NCBI GenBank assembly: GCA_025617745.1
Contig: CM046861.1
Location: forward strand, 18,945,563-19,009,562
Source: Heliocidaris erythrogramma
Lineage: Eukaryota; Echinodermata; Echinoidea; Camarodonta; Echinometridae
Reading direction: 5' to 3'
DNA: 64,000 bases
Positions 35,237-47,302 of the stretch are shown piece by piece. Each line of letters starts with the position of its first letter. Position 1 is the first letter of the stretch. A program made the position numbers and the translations under genes. The notes beneath the pieces were generated by a model. The model had not been told where the DNA came from, did not search any database, and saw nothing but the letters and a program-made list of their open reading frames with translations.

Positions 35237-35467
35237 GTACACTTACTTTACACAGCTCAAGAACACACTATTGTAAGTCTGCATGCATGGAAGAAGTGAT
35301 CTAATGTACTTTCTTTCTTCTTTTTTTAAAAATAATAATGATTGCCTTCACAAAAGAATTTACAATATACAAATCATCGATATCAGAATTGGATATAAAG
35401 TGACGGAAAGTAAAAAAGGTTTTAAATGAGAAACGGATTTGAGAAAAGTTGGATCTTAAATGTATGG

Positions 35468-35836
35468 TATGATCACTTCACCTAATACCGACCAGTCATA
35501 ATACCGACCATTAAGCATTTCATGGCATCTAACACGCGTCTTGCAAATCAACGCATGGGACTACGCGTAAAATAATCTCTTTTCATAAATTGCCATTGAC
35601 TTATGTGCAGAGGTCGGTAATAAAACGCACTTCTCCCTCTATGCGTAAAATGAGATGACTCTATTGCGACGTCATTTCTACAAGAACGCACAAGTATTAT
35701 CGCTCGTCAGTACCTGGATCTTGTTCCCCAGTATTTGGGTAGTAGTCTGATGAATTTTCATTACGTTTCATGAAGGATTTTTGCCGTAGTCGTTGGAAAC
35801 ATCGTTAAGAGGTCGGTATTAGGTAAAGGCATCATA
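35468..35836. mobile_element. 369-bp MITE with 26-bp imperfect inverted ends
   Basis: The left end TATGATCACTTCACCTAATA plus CCGACC mirrors the right end GGTCGGTATTAGGT plus AAAGGCATCATA. The terminal 14 bases ACCTAATACCGACC are perfect. No coding capacity and no clear target duplication. Confidence 0.7.
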
Positions 35837-37190
35837 CATGTTCATTGCACACAATGAACACTATGGAAGCAGAAATTGGCCAACATAAAATTTTAACTGT
35901 CAAAATTTATTTTTGCAAAATCAACACAAAGATGGTATCATGATGACAAATTCAGTCATTTCATGGCATGAAACTTTTGCGAGTAAAAACCACTCGCAAA
36001 ACTTGCGAACATTAAATGCACGCAAAAGTTTCTGGTTTTACAATATTCTTTGGAGATAAAACTAGTTGGGGCAAGGTCACGTATTGGCCTGTGTACATGA
36101 TATAATTATTTCAAACAATCTGTATGTATTCCTTGCATCTCTTATCTATATTTCTCAGCTCTATAAATCTGAGCCACACACAGTGTTAACATCTCTCTCA
36201 AAGTCTTCATTAAATACATATATGTACAGTCCCTTTAAAAGCAGGAACAAATAATACTAAAAGTCAGCAGCCACAGCACACAGAAAGGATCTTTTTTTAA
36301 ATACACCATTGAAGGAAAAATAAAAGAAAATCAACTTTATATCTCTACTTTATCAGTGAATTTGGGCTCTATCATAAAGAATGGAAATACTTTGAATACA
36401 TACAAAAAAGATTTCTTTCCCTTAGATTCCAGAGTGTAAAATAGTGAGAAATACAAAAGCAGACAAGAAAGCTAAAGAATGTATATCTAAAATTCGTATT
36501 CATTAACACCTTATTGTAGGAAGAGTATATTCTTGTACTATGATTCCAAACAAAAAGCCCCTTCTAATTCTGATAAATAGAGATATAAATGTTAGAGAGC
36601 ATAACAATGATTACACTTTCCCCGGGAAATCTGGCAAGCAAGGCAGTTATGATTGGTCATGAAATGGAATTAAAAATCAAACTTTCCAAAAAAATTTTTT
36701 TTTGTCACATATATCCAACATTTGATGCTAGAAAGTACTAGGAATCAAGACATATTTCTTGGATCTTCACAGCGCAGGTTTGAGTAAATATGAGAAATTA
36801 AAAGTGGAATGTTTCGGAATTAAATTATTCTATTACAAAGATTCACTTCTCTAATAGACATGTGCAGATATAATGTACATGTATTTTTTTCTACTATTCG
36901 TCTAGATGTCTAAACTACACATATTTTCAGGTATTTAGGACAAGTGTGATTTAACTATTTTCAGGCCTGGATTTAGCAAAGTACCGCTACATGTACGTTT
37001 TGACTATAGATTCTAATAATCAAACATACAATAGAAAGTGATAGAGGTTCTGAAACTCTTAATATCTCCATACTATTACTGTAAGTAATATTCACACACA
37101 TACTACTGCTCCCCCCTCGTATGATAAAAATGGCTTTATCATGTGTAAGGTTTAAATACATTGCACTTGCACTTTCAAATTCAGTATTGC
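35837..37190. other. Stretch downstream of the distal Srrm exon, no genes seen
   Basis: AT-rich sequence with no exon-like block. The upper part may hold 3' UTR of the distal Srrm isoform if a later poly(A) site is used. Confidence 0.4.
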
Positions 37191-37197
37191 CACAACT

Positions 37198-37203
37198 TTT
37201 ATT
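37198..37203 (-). terminator. Candidate poly(A) signal AATAAA for the eMIC isoform
   Basis: AATAAA on the - strand, about 140 bases after the TGA at 37344-37346. It is well placed for a short 3' UTR. Confidence 0.4.
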
Positions 37204-37343
37204 TTTGGTTTTACAACATATTTCATAAACATTAAAAGCAAAAATACAACTTTAAGATGACACTTCTGCCTAAAAGTCATCTCTTTCAAAAGAGAAAAAT
37301 TGATTTTGTATTTTTTTCTTTCTTAACCAATCATAACTCTCAC

Positions 37344-37506
37344 TCACCGATTGGATGTCCCTCCCGGGGACTTGTCATGTGACTTGTCACATGACCTGGA
37401 GCGTGACCTGCTGTATGACCTACGATCCCCGTGGCTGTAGAGGGAGTCATCCGAGTGTGCTGTGCTGGCTGTGGGCCTGTCGTACGGGACCGGCAACTTT
37501 CTCGCA
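37344..37506 (-). CDS. Srrm234: Srrm2/3/4-like, distal alternative terminal exon carrying the eMIC domain
   Basis: The exon follows the acceptor CTATCTTCCCTGACAG and starts with a single T. The upstream exon 59229-59408 ends ..ACA AG, so the join makes a Ser and reads RRRIT then SARKLPVPYDRP. This recreates the eMIC core known from neural SRRM3/SRRM4 (Arg-Arg-Ile-Thr-Ser-Ala-Arg-Lys-x-Pro-x-Pro-Tyr-x-Arg-Pro), which promotes inclusion of microexons. It continues with a Ser/Asp-rich spacer, DDSLYSHGDRRSYSRSRSRS, and ends SPGGTSNR then TGA. The TGA sits inside CGGTGAGTG, a consensus splice donor, so a longer spliced form is possible. It lies 20.2 kb from the shared exon's alternative partner. 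Family and phase are seen; isoform use is inferred. Confidence 0.85.
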
Positions 37507-37800
37507 CTGTCAGGGAAGATAGAGGACTCTGTTAATTCTCAGACATGGGCAAGTAGATGGTTGATAAATGTAAGCGGTGGAGACGCATCTGCTTAAAACT
37601 TCCAGAAGATGCATTTTGTGAAAATAAAATTTCTACAAAGCTACAGAGTTTTGGTGAGATGAGCACATTCAATAGAAGATTTCATGGAGTCTCAACTCAA
37701 ATTTTGAAATATAACAAACAGATCAAGTGGGACTGAGAATTTCATGAGATAGTCTACAACTTTTTATCCCTTAATTGGCGGAGCTTCAAAAACACTTTAA

Positions 37801-38698
37801 AGGGAAATCCAACCTTAATAGCAAGTTGCTTTGAAAGAAAGAGGAAAAATCAGAGAAGCAGATTGGTGGAAGTTTGAACGAAATCTGACAAGCAATAAGA
37901 AAGTTACAAGTTTTTGAAAGTTGTAATCACTATACATATGGGAATTTCAAATTGGCTGAATAGGTAATGGCACTGTGATGTAGCTGTGGACAACTCCCCC
38001 ATTCGCTCCAACACACAAAATGACTAAAATGTCACTTTTTTTCAAAATGTATTACTCAGTAGGATCGTTTTCTTTCATGAGGACCTATAACAATAAGCCA
38101 GTTCGGGGTTAGCGCATGGTACAAATGACCCCAAATATCCACAGATATTTTAGACATGGAGGGTCCCTTTATGTGCATTTCAGAAAAATAACTTTGGGAG
38201 TGATAGAGGTGCCTCATGAATAGCTTTTGTTTCCCCCTTTAAAAAGAATACTTCCACCTGGATATCATGGAATGCACCATTACCGGTAATGCATAATTGA
38301 ATAATCATTACATGACATTCATGAGCACATATAGAATGTTAGTGTCAGTGGGTTTTAGAATTTGGTACAGATGACCTTTATCTGCTCATGCTCAGATTGC
38401 AACTCCGAAGTGGCTTATATGCTATCTCCAATATATTTTGAGTACTGCCCTGAGGGTAAAAGCGCCTCGAAGAAAACCGCAAATTAATGATACTTTGGTG
38501 TATGACAAATGGGAGAGTTGTCCACAAAAATGTCACAATCGACTCACCAAGTTGCCAATTTGAGATTAGTGATCTCATTTTTCAAACATCCCTAACTTTC
38601 TTATTCCTTGTCCGATTTCTTTCAAACTTTCACCATCCTGTTTTTCTTATTTTTCTGCTTTCACACAAATCATCTTATTACCAAGGTTGGATTGCCCT
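37801..38698. mobile_element. 898-bp MITE flanked by TTAA (family 2)
   Basis: The element starts AGGGAAATCCAACCTTAATA and ends ACCAAGGTTGGATTGCCCT, directly between TTAA at 37797-37800 and TTAA at 38699-38702. Subterminal segments are also inverted, for example GGACAACTCCCCCATTCG (about 37989) against GGGAGAGTTGTCC (about 38511). No protein. TTAA duplication is typical of piggyBac-like transposition. Confidence 0.8.
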
Positions 38699-38802
38699 TT
38701 AAGGGTTTTGGAAAAATTATTACAGGACATTCACTGTGTTGTCCTTTTCAGCGCTTATCAGGAATTAAGAAGATATATAGTGTACTGAGAAAAATCGGTT
38801 CG

Positions 38803-40114
38803 GTGTAAAAATGCCAGAGGTAAAAATGCCAGTGGTAAAAATGCCAGTGGTAAAAATGCCAGAGGAATAAAAGCCAGAGGTAAAAATGCCAGAGGAAAAA
38901 ATGCCAGAGGTAAAAATGCCAGAGGAAAAAAAGCCAGAGGAAAAATGCCAGAGGTAAAATGCCAGAGGAAAAAATGCCAGAGGTAAAAAATGCTATTACC
39001 CCCCCCCCCCCCCCCCCCCCCCCGCGGCCCGGATATAGCATGCATGTATTGTTTGCCACTCGCTTTCAGTTGACGACCCTTTTTTGTTAAACACTTCAAT
39101 ATTATATTCTTTTTTTCACTTTTAAGTCAGTTTGAATATATCTGCATCTTGTTTATAACTTAATGTGCATGAGACCCCCCCCCCCCATATTAATGTTGAC
39201 GAGGCTGTAATGCTCCATGTTTGTGTGACGACCTGTACATTTGTTGAAGAAGGGAGAACTGAAAAAGAAAAAAAAAGTGCAGGTACAAGTACAGATAGCG
39301 AAAAGCAAACTAGCCAAGATGATTTGGTACAAGTCATTTTACTACAGGTACAGGCATTGTGTCCTTAAGTTATACAGCTAGTATCATGATGAGGGGGGCA
39401 TCTCGTTTTTCCGAAGGTTCATATTTCCGAAACACTAATTTCCCATGCCTGGGGGTTCAAAATTCCGAACATAATTATTTTGTTGCATTATTCCGAAGGT
39501 TCGTTATTCCGAAGGTTCGTTTATCCAAAGGTTCATAATTTCGAAAAGGTTCATAATTTCGAAAAGGTTCATAATTTCGAAAAGGTTCATATTTACCCAC
39601 ATGAGGGTGATATCATTTTTGCATACCTCCTTTCCCTTCTCTAAACCTAAAATTCAGTTCCAGACTTCCTTCTCTTTCCAAATTCCATTCGGGATAATGA
39701 AATTGAACGTCGATTAAAAAAAAGCCGGGTCTACGATCTGGTGTCCAGAGTCCAACAGTTCGACAAGAAAAACGCGGTCAAACCAAATAGTATAAAAAGT
39801 AAAATACAAGCAGATGTCAGATCTGCTTTTTGACCTTCTTTATATTTCACCTCTTGATTTTGCACTATATTCTCCTAGTATTACAGCTGGCGTGTTTTGC
39901 CTCTTTACTTTTTGTTCCTGACATCACCCATCGCTTGTTTATGTCTGTCATTTTACCTCTGGCATTTTTATCTCTGGCATTTTTATCTCTGGCATTTTTA
40001 TCTCTGGCATTTTTTTTCCTCTGGGATTTTTACCTCTGGCATTTTTACCTCTGGCAATTTTACCTCTGGCATTTATTCCTCTGGCATTTTTACCTCTGGC
40101 ATTTTTACCTGGCA
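38803..40114. repeat. Minisatellite hairpin: opposed arrays of GGTAAAAATGCCAGA
   Basis: At 38803-38997 about twelve ~15-bp units of GGTAAAAATGCCAGA (variants with AGTGG or GGAAAA) run in one direction. At 39949-40114 about ten units run in reverse complement (CTCTGGCATTTTTACCT). The outer flanks (ATCGGTTCGGTG / CACCGAAAAATC) also mirror each other. Between them lie a 25-base C run and a second minisatellite. ORFs in this region are repeat artefacts. Confidence 0.85.
39405..39595. repeat. Minisatellite of TTCCGAAGGTTCATAA-type units
   Basis: About eight units alternate between TTCCGAAGGTTCGTTA and TTTCGAAAAGGTTCATAA. It lies in the loop of the hairpin above. Confidence 0.8.
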
Positions 40115-43100
40115 CCGAAAAATCAAAAGTCTTACACTTTCATGTCAAATAGGAAAGAGCACTTATATTAAACTATCCTGTTTACAAACTAGAAATTTAG
40201 CTGTGCAAATTCACTTAGGTTATATTTTATATCCTGTCTGTTTTCTAATGTTCTAAACCTCTCTGCCGATGATTCCACTGCATAAGGCATTAAGTTTAGA
40301 TATCCAAGCTGAAACAGGCATTCAAGCGGAGGCTCTTCATATATTTCCATGTAATTTATCAAATTATTGAACCTGATAAAGCTGTGCATGCCATTGGTTG
40401 CATGCTCATGCAATTAAACTAATAATCTATTTCATATTACTCCTATATGTACAGAGTAGGTGCTACTAGGCTTTCAACCTTATGTCCAGCATGTATATAT
40501 TATGCATATTCAATGAATCTATTAAAATAATAAAAAAATACTTTTCAAAATATAAAACCCAAAATGTCATAATTGCTACTCAAACATTATTTGTATACAT
40601 TTTTATTTTAGAATAAAAAAATAAACACAACACCCACACAAACACACCCACACAAGCTGAAAAGTGAATTGAATGCATGACTGATTATAATATATATATC
40701 ATAGTTAGCATGACTAATCATAGAGCTCATGGTGCGATGGAGTTAGGCTGATTGGGGGTTAAAGGCAGTTGTCATGGTAATTATTTGACTGTGATATACA
40801 TCAATGTGACAGTGGTCATCACAATCGGATTTAAGTTGTCACAAATACCATGGGTAAATTAAACACTCTTGTGTGCACCCCAAAGAATCATGGTTTTTGA
40901 CAATAAGCCAGTTCGTAATAAGTACATGGTACAGATGTCCCTGAAATGACCCCAATTTGTATGCAACACGTGCATCTGTTTCGGTGAAAGCACTACTTGT
41001 TTAACAACTAAAATCATACTGTTGAGCACTGTTTTTAGATGAAAAATGGCTATGTTTTATTCTCAACACTGAAACTGGGACCCTCATTATGAAATTACTT
41101 CCATGAGCTATATTTCATACCCAATTTAACAATGAAACACACATTACATGTTCAAGACAAAATTTTACATTTGAAAGTTTATTTTTGACACATGTTAAAA
41201 ATCCTGGGGGCACAGAAGAGGTTAAGTTACTAATGGTAAGTGACAATTGTCAAAATTGAGCGAGCACAAATGATTAGTTCATATTGGTTTTTAGACATTC
41301 ACTCCATTGGCTTTCAACTATAGAGTAAATTGGGCTACTGTTCTAGTGGCATTTGGTCAAGAACTCTGAAGTTAATTATTCTTCTTTTCTCTATTGATGC
41401 AAAACATCATATCAAAATATTTGAATTGTACATGTATAAGAACTTCCCCCTTTCTTTATTTTACAAACAGTGGGCACACCAACATACACTACAAGGGCAA
41501 ATTCAGAATCAAGGCATCGCTTATAAGCAAGAATTATGATTTATCAATAACACAGCACAAAACATTAACAGGTTCACATTTCATTTGTGTCTGATCACTT
41601 GAAAGAATGTTGTGCATGTTATTACTCCATGATAATGTATAAAATTTGATTGAATGAACATTTGACTGCATTATTTTATTATTATTGATTAGTATGAACA
41701 CTGCAATTATACATTAGTACAGGGTTAGCTGGGCAGTGTGAACACTCATGTGGTGGAAAAACTGCAAATTAAAAGAAAAGAGTTAGTATTAAGAACAAGA
41801 GACTTCAACAAACAGCACACAGACAGTAATCATCAGATCTTTGATAATAATATACTGCAGTGCAACAGAAAACTGTTCTTTATTTTCTAAAAGATTTGTT
41901 AATTTATCTTATCATTGGTTTGAAGCTGATGCTTCACAAACTTGTTTAATGTATGATTACATGTGCTGATTTTTAAACAGTCATGCTCTTCAAGAGCAAT
42001 TACAGGAATTGTGGACAAAGGTAAGAAGTTAGAAATCAGGTAGAATAGGTGATACACAGAATATTAAGACAGAGGAAGATGATGAAAGGGGAGATAGACA
42101 GAGAGAGGGAGAAAGAAAAAGAGAGAGAGATTACAGAAAATGTGAGAAAATAAGACAGTAGGACAGTAAAAAATTTGTTTACATAAAAAAGATCAAAGAC
42201 AAATGATATTTGACCTGTTGATAAAGAAACTATCATTGTTAATACAGTTGTAGTTTTAAATGAAGGTCTTATTTTTTTTTAATCCTTCCCTATTTAGGAT
42301 AAAAATCTGGAGTAAAATTCAATAAAGGATATTGATAAACCCAGGAAGAAAGAGTGTTTATTACGTGTTATTATGGGTCTACAACTGTGAATGTGTAACA
42401 AGTACTAAATGTTTTACAGACCATAATTATGTAGCAATGAAAGAGTAAAAAGCTGTCCTCTTATCCACCCACCCCAACTACCCACATACATGTAGTAAGA
42501 TGCCGACAATTCAGAGCATGTTATGAGATGTAATATGAAATGAAAAAGTGAATCCCATAAAAACATGAATACAGAGAGAGATAGAAAGACATGCAAAGAG
42601 AACATGAACAGATTCTCATGTACAAAACTAACACATACTCCATGACATCCATTATGCTAAACCAACACAAGACTAACACACGCAAACAATATACAATTTG
42701 AGGGATCAACAATAAATGAAATTATTTAGCTGCTAGAGGGTGTCAACAGATATTTATCAAATGCTTGATTTTGATTGGTTGACGCACTCTGCGGGAGCAG
42801 TGGATCCAGCATTCGGTTGTGTTGTCCACTTCCGGTCTTTTCACTTACAGTACATTTCTATCTATGCACGATCATCAACTTACTTCAGCTACACAAAGTG
42901 TTCATCAAGTTCTGCCAATATTTTTTTATCATTTCATAATAAACAGTTCTGAGAATGAAGATTTTTAGAAGATGACAGTTCCACAAACTTGTAAGTTCTT
43001 AATGTGTGTGTGTGTATTGGGTTTTTACAGATATGATTATTTACGTCTGGGACCGACCTTTAACGTCACCATCCGAAAGACGTAAGTCCCTTAAACCTTA

Positions 43101-43668
43101 ACCGAGAGAGGCGTAATTTATATAGTGGTAAATGAAGAGTGGAGCTTGTCAGTCTTGCAACGACAGCCGCAGCTACATGTACATACGACATGATACAGTC
43201 CTACACTTATTTTCCTTCGACCAGCACATCGTTGCTTTGCAACATAAACCCACACCCACAATAACACTTGTGTATGATTTAAATCAACGTTTAAGTCCCT
43301 TTTCAATAGCGTTTTAGACCCATTCTTGAATAAGACACATCAGCTGATCAATAGGAAAGCTCATAACGCATGACTTAACCGGAAATAGGCATCACAACAA
43401 AAGTAAAACAGCGCCGCTATTGGCAAATGTCTTACAGCTATTGTTGATCCCTCAAATTATAAAGCATGCCTAACAAGCTAAAATACATACACAGTGAATA
43501 CCATTGTTTATACTGCACGATGCATGTGACAGAAGTACAATGTACTTACAACAAACACAAGTTTTTAACATAAAAAAATATGAAAGCATGCAGTGGAAAA
43601 ATGAAAGATACTTTGTATAATTATTCCACAACACATCCAACAAGACATCACTAAATTCATGAATGCAA
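40115..43668. other. Intronic stretch, no genes recognised
   Basis: AT-rich. It shares AATAAGCCAGTTCG / CATGGTACA(G/A)ATG with 38091-38130 (at about 40901-40938). A purine-rich patch lies at 42068-42135. The phrase GGGACCGACCTTTAACGTCA (about 43049) recurs at about 59546 and looks like a SINE fragment. Confidence 0.45.
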
Positions 43669-44435
43669 CTAGAAATGTCAATTGCCGCGCAATGCGAATG
43701 TATCCCCCGGCACTGGCAGCGACTCGAAAGAAGGACCAAGAACCTCCCCCTCCCCTCCCTCAAACAAAAGAATGCCGTAGAGATTGCCACCAGTGGCCCG
43801 AACTATTGTCAACACTAGGAGCAGCATCACCAAAACAATGTGTATAGATTAGAGTATAATCCATCTCTATAGAAAATTTGAAAGAAATCTTTAAAGAAAT
43901 GTGACCTCAGAGCGCACACAAGATATCCACTAAAATATGACCTTTGACCCTATAAAGACGGAACACTGGGGGCAGCATCACCAAAAACTGTATAGTTCTA
44001 GAGTAATCTATGATGGACCTCCATACAAAATCTGAAAGCAATCAGTCAACAAATGTGTCCCCCAGAATGCATGCAACCAAAATATGACCTTTGACCCTAT
44101 AAAGGACTTAACAATGAGGACAGCATCACCAAAAAGTGAAGATGTGTAGATTATACCAAGTTACATCTCCATACAAAATGTGAAAGAAATCCATCAAGAA
44201 ATGTGGCCTACAGAGTGCACTCACGCCATTCTCCAAAGTATGACCTTTGACCCTATAAAAGACGGGACACTGGAGGGAGCATCACCAAAATCTATAGGGT
44301 TCTAGATTATACCAAGAGATACCGTCATGCAAAATTTGAAAGAAATCCGTTGAAAAATGTGACCGCTAGAGCGGCGGCGGCGGTGGAACACTGCTGAATC
44401 CAAAGTATCCTCCAGCATTCTGCCGGGGGATACAA
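43669..44435 (-). mobile_element. TATCCCCCGG-end element, copy 4 (short form)
   Basis: Reverse orientation: it starts CTAGAAATGTCAATTGCCGC and CGAATGTATCCCCCGGCACT, and ends TCTGCCGGGGGATACAATAC. It has about four units with ATGACCTTTGACCCTATA and a GCGGCGGCGGCGG run at about 44371. At ~770 bp it is about half of copy 2. Confidence 0.85.
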
Positions 44436-44442
44436 TACATGT

Positions 44443-45722
44443 AAGAACCTAGGTCAGAGACAAATGATTCTTCAGCATATAATTATTTGACTTTATTTCT
44501 CCAGCTCTCTTTTTGTGCTAAGTTAGTGTACCAAATATGGGCGGTAGATGACCATAGCTATGAATTCCAAAGGACATCTATCTTAATTTTTTTTCCCTAT
44601 TAATATTTGGTATATTTTTCACAGGTACAGAATTATTGATTTCATCTATTTTTACCGGGTTCTTCTTACTACACACACTTGCATACCCATTATTAAAGGA
44701 GAATTAAGCCCTGATTACAAATTTACTTATATTGGAAGGTGTAATATATTCCTACTTATTGGCCTAAATCTTTTTCTAATAAGATATCAGAAAAGGGTAT
44801 AAATAAAGATATTCCAACACCCAGTATCGTCTCCTACTCATTTACATGGGGGCTGCCATTTTCTTGCTGATTTGGAGTTGTACATGAACCATTGAGAAAT
44901 GTTCCAGTCAGGAAGATATTTTGAATCCAAATCCTAAATTGATTTTCTTCATTACCTAAAATCCCATATGTGACGGAAAATATAAAGTGGGTGTTTACAT
45001 GTATTATAAAAATTAAATCTTTATAATGATACTTTTAAATTGTCTGGTTTTGCTTAACAAAAATATATTTTCTTGGGTTTGCCAAACAGAGCAGAACATA
45101 ATATATGCAGCATGCATTCTGACTTTTCAAGTCCATTATCCGAAAGCAGGTGAATGCATAGTTTGCCGCTATAGATGCTCAGGGAAGAAGCATCCATAAA
45201 ATTTGAATTAATTTACTCCGTCCCATACGTCCAGTATCGAAAAAATAGATTTCTATTAAGCAAATATCGATTTTCAACAGAAATATATAAGGAAATCTTC
45301 AGTTTAAAAATAAATTGACATATCTATTCTATATTTTTAATCTCAAATGGGTTTTTAATTTTGAAAAAGGCAATTGAGCATTTGGATTAAGAAAATCTTC
45401 TTGTACACATAAACAAAATGGCAGCCCCCATGTGCTGCTAGCAGACGATACATATTGCTAGCAGATGGTAAATTTTGCTCAGAAAAATTTGATTCGTATC
45501 GATCTCGTATATTTTGACGCGAAGCCATATACTCTAACAAGTAGGAATAAATAACACCTTTGAACACTATCGTCTTTATTTTTGAGCGTAATTCTCCTTT
45601 AAGCATTGTGTTAAATGTGCGTATACATTGTCTTAACTGCGCGCAATACTCTCCCGGTGTTGTGATGATGTAACACAACCAGCCAGGATGCGCACAAATA
45701 TAACTGATGAACGTCCTTAAGC
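44443..45722. repeat. Dispersed repeat, copy carrying the TTAA MITE
   Basis: Outer parts 44443-44696 and 45599-45722 match 4325-4795. The middle is the 902-bp MITE described next. Confidence 0.8.
44697..45598. mobile_element. 902-bp MITE flanked by TTAA (family 1), with empty site known in the same window
   Basis: It starts AGGAGAATTAAGCCC and ends GAGCGTAATTCTCCT, between TTAA at 44693-44696 and TTAA at 45599-45602. The paralogous sequence at 4.65 kb has one TTAA and no insert. Internal segments are also inverted (ATGGGGGCTGCCATTTTCTT near 44846 against AAAATGGCAGCCCCCATGTG near 45415), so the whole element can fold. No protein is encoded. Confidence 0.9.
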
Positions 45723-46089
45723 CCTTTGGTTAAGATAACAGAAATATACCTTTATATGCATTTTCAATACCAAGCAAAAGATGAACAAAATACTTTCAAA
45801 CTGTTTATTACATGTACATGTATATTGTGTCATGTACATGTAATCACAATAGAATTATAAAATAATAGCACATTTCCATGTATACCATCTGCAAGTTTTC
45901 TAGATGTAGGATTTACGCATTCTTGAAGATAGGTTAATTCACAGTTGGCTAACCTCAAAGTAAGATCATCACCAATTTAGCAATAACACGTCTTCATTTT
46001 TTGCTTTGCATATGAAAAGGCAATCATGATCAAGCATACATGCATATTAAAGATATTCTGAAAGAAAAGAAAAATGACTGTACGGCCTT

Positions 46090-46260
46090 GAAAAAAATTA
46101 TTAGACCAAGCTTCCGTAATAAAGGTACTATAATATGCATTAAAACTAATGAAAATGATTTGTCTTTGTATTTCATTGAATGAATAACAAATTCCAGCAA
46201 TTGTATCTTGCTTTTATGATATTTTATTTCTTACCACATTCTTGGTCTAATAATTTTTTC
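46090..46260. mobile_element. Short MITE-like inverted repeat (171 bp)
   Basis: GAAAAAAATTATTAGACCAAG (46090-46110) mirrors CTTGGTCTAATAATTTTTTC (46241-46260). The spacer has no coding content. Confidence 0.65.
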
Positions 46261-47028
46261 CATTGCTGTATATACCGTAATGTCACCAGCCGTGGACTGG
46301 TTTGACAGTTTTGGATTCATAATTTTCAGAAAATAGCATATTGTTGAGGAATCACCAACCATTCGACGCCGAAAATGCTTGTGAATAAAATCCACCTGAA
46401 ACATTGCATCTTGCTTCTATGGCGCGAACGCCACCGCGACGCTTCTGCAGGGCTTCTGCAGGGCTTCTGCTGCCGAAAGTCTCGCCGCACTGTGCACCAG
46501 TGGTGCCGCACCTTTAGCGAATGATATTGCGAAGGAAGGATTAACCTAAGATATATCACTCTGTTGTAAAAATATTCACTCGGTACACGGTGCGCTACTA
46601 AACCATACGCAAGAAGCGTATCTGGCTATGGCACTGTCTTTGCGGGATTGTGCATGCACACTGTGTAATGCGCTTGTCGGGCTGCCTACGTCATGATTTG
46701 TGTGTTGTAGGAATGGTGCGTCAAGACTGGAGCATATAGCATCTCGACGAGACAGCCAACTTTGAACAAAGATAATTTGTTTCCAAACAATTTTTCATGC
46801 AAAAAAATTGTCTGGCCAACATCTATGGAACTTACGCTCTGTTACATCGAAAACAGAAAATATGGTACATATTATTTATTTTGTTTCAGTCTGCTAAAGA
46901 GGAAGTTCTTTTTTTACAAAAAAATTAGCACAACATAAAAAAGCTGCAGTGGATAATTCTTTTTGGAAACAAACTTTTCCAGCCGTCATTCTATGCGCGA
47001 TCGGCAGCCAGCGAAACGTTGCATAGTT
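46261..47028. other. Intronic stretch, no genes recognised
   Basis: It contains a short CAGGGCTTCTG tandem (about 46447-46470) in a GC-richer patch. No supported exon. Confidence 0.4.
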
Positions 47029-47302
47029 ATGCCTCCGCCCACCGTAGGTGGTGCCGGAGGCATTATGTTTTCGGGTCGTACATCTGTACGTCCGTCCGTC
47101 CCCTTTTCGTTCTTGCGATAACTTCAAAACCGTCTTTTTTGGATCAGTTTGTAACTTGGCCCATGTATGCATATGGGAGGGATGATGTACTGATTAGATT
47201 TTGGGGTCTAAAGGTCAAAGGTCACAGAGGTAATTATGTACATAAAAATGGTTCGTTCTCGCCATTACAGAATTTTACAGCACTGATTTTCTTATTTACT
47301 AT

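Noticed and set aside
38748-40256. Several ~110-residue frames rich in LWHFYLWHF or LAFLPLAFL
   Set aside because: Translations of the 15-bp minisatellite in different frames.
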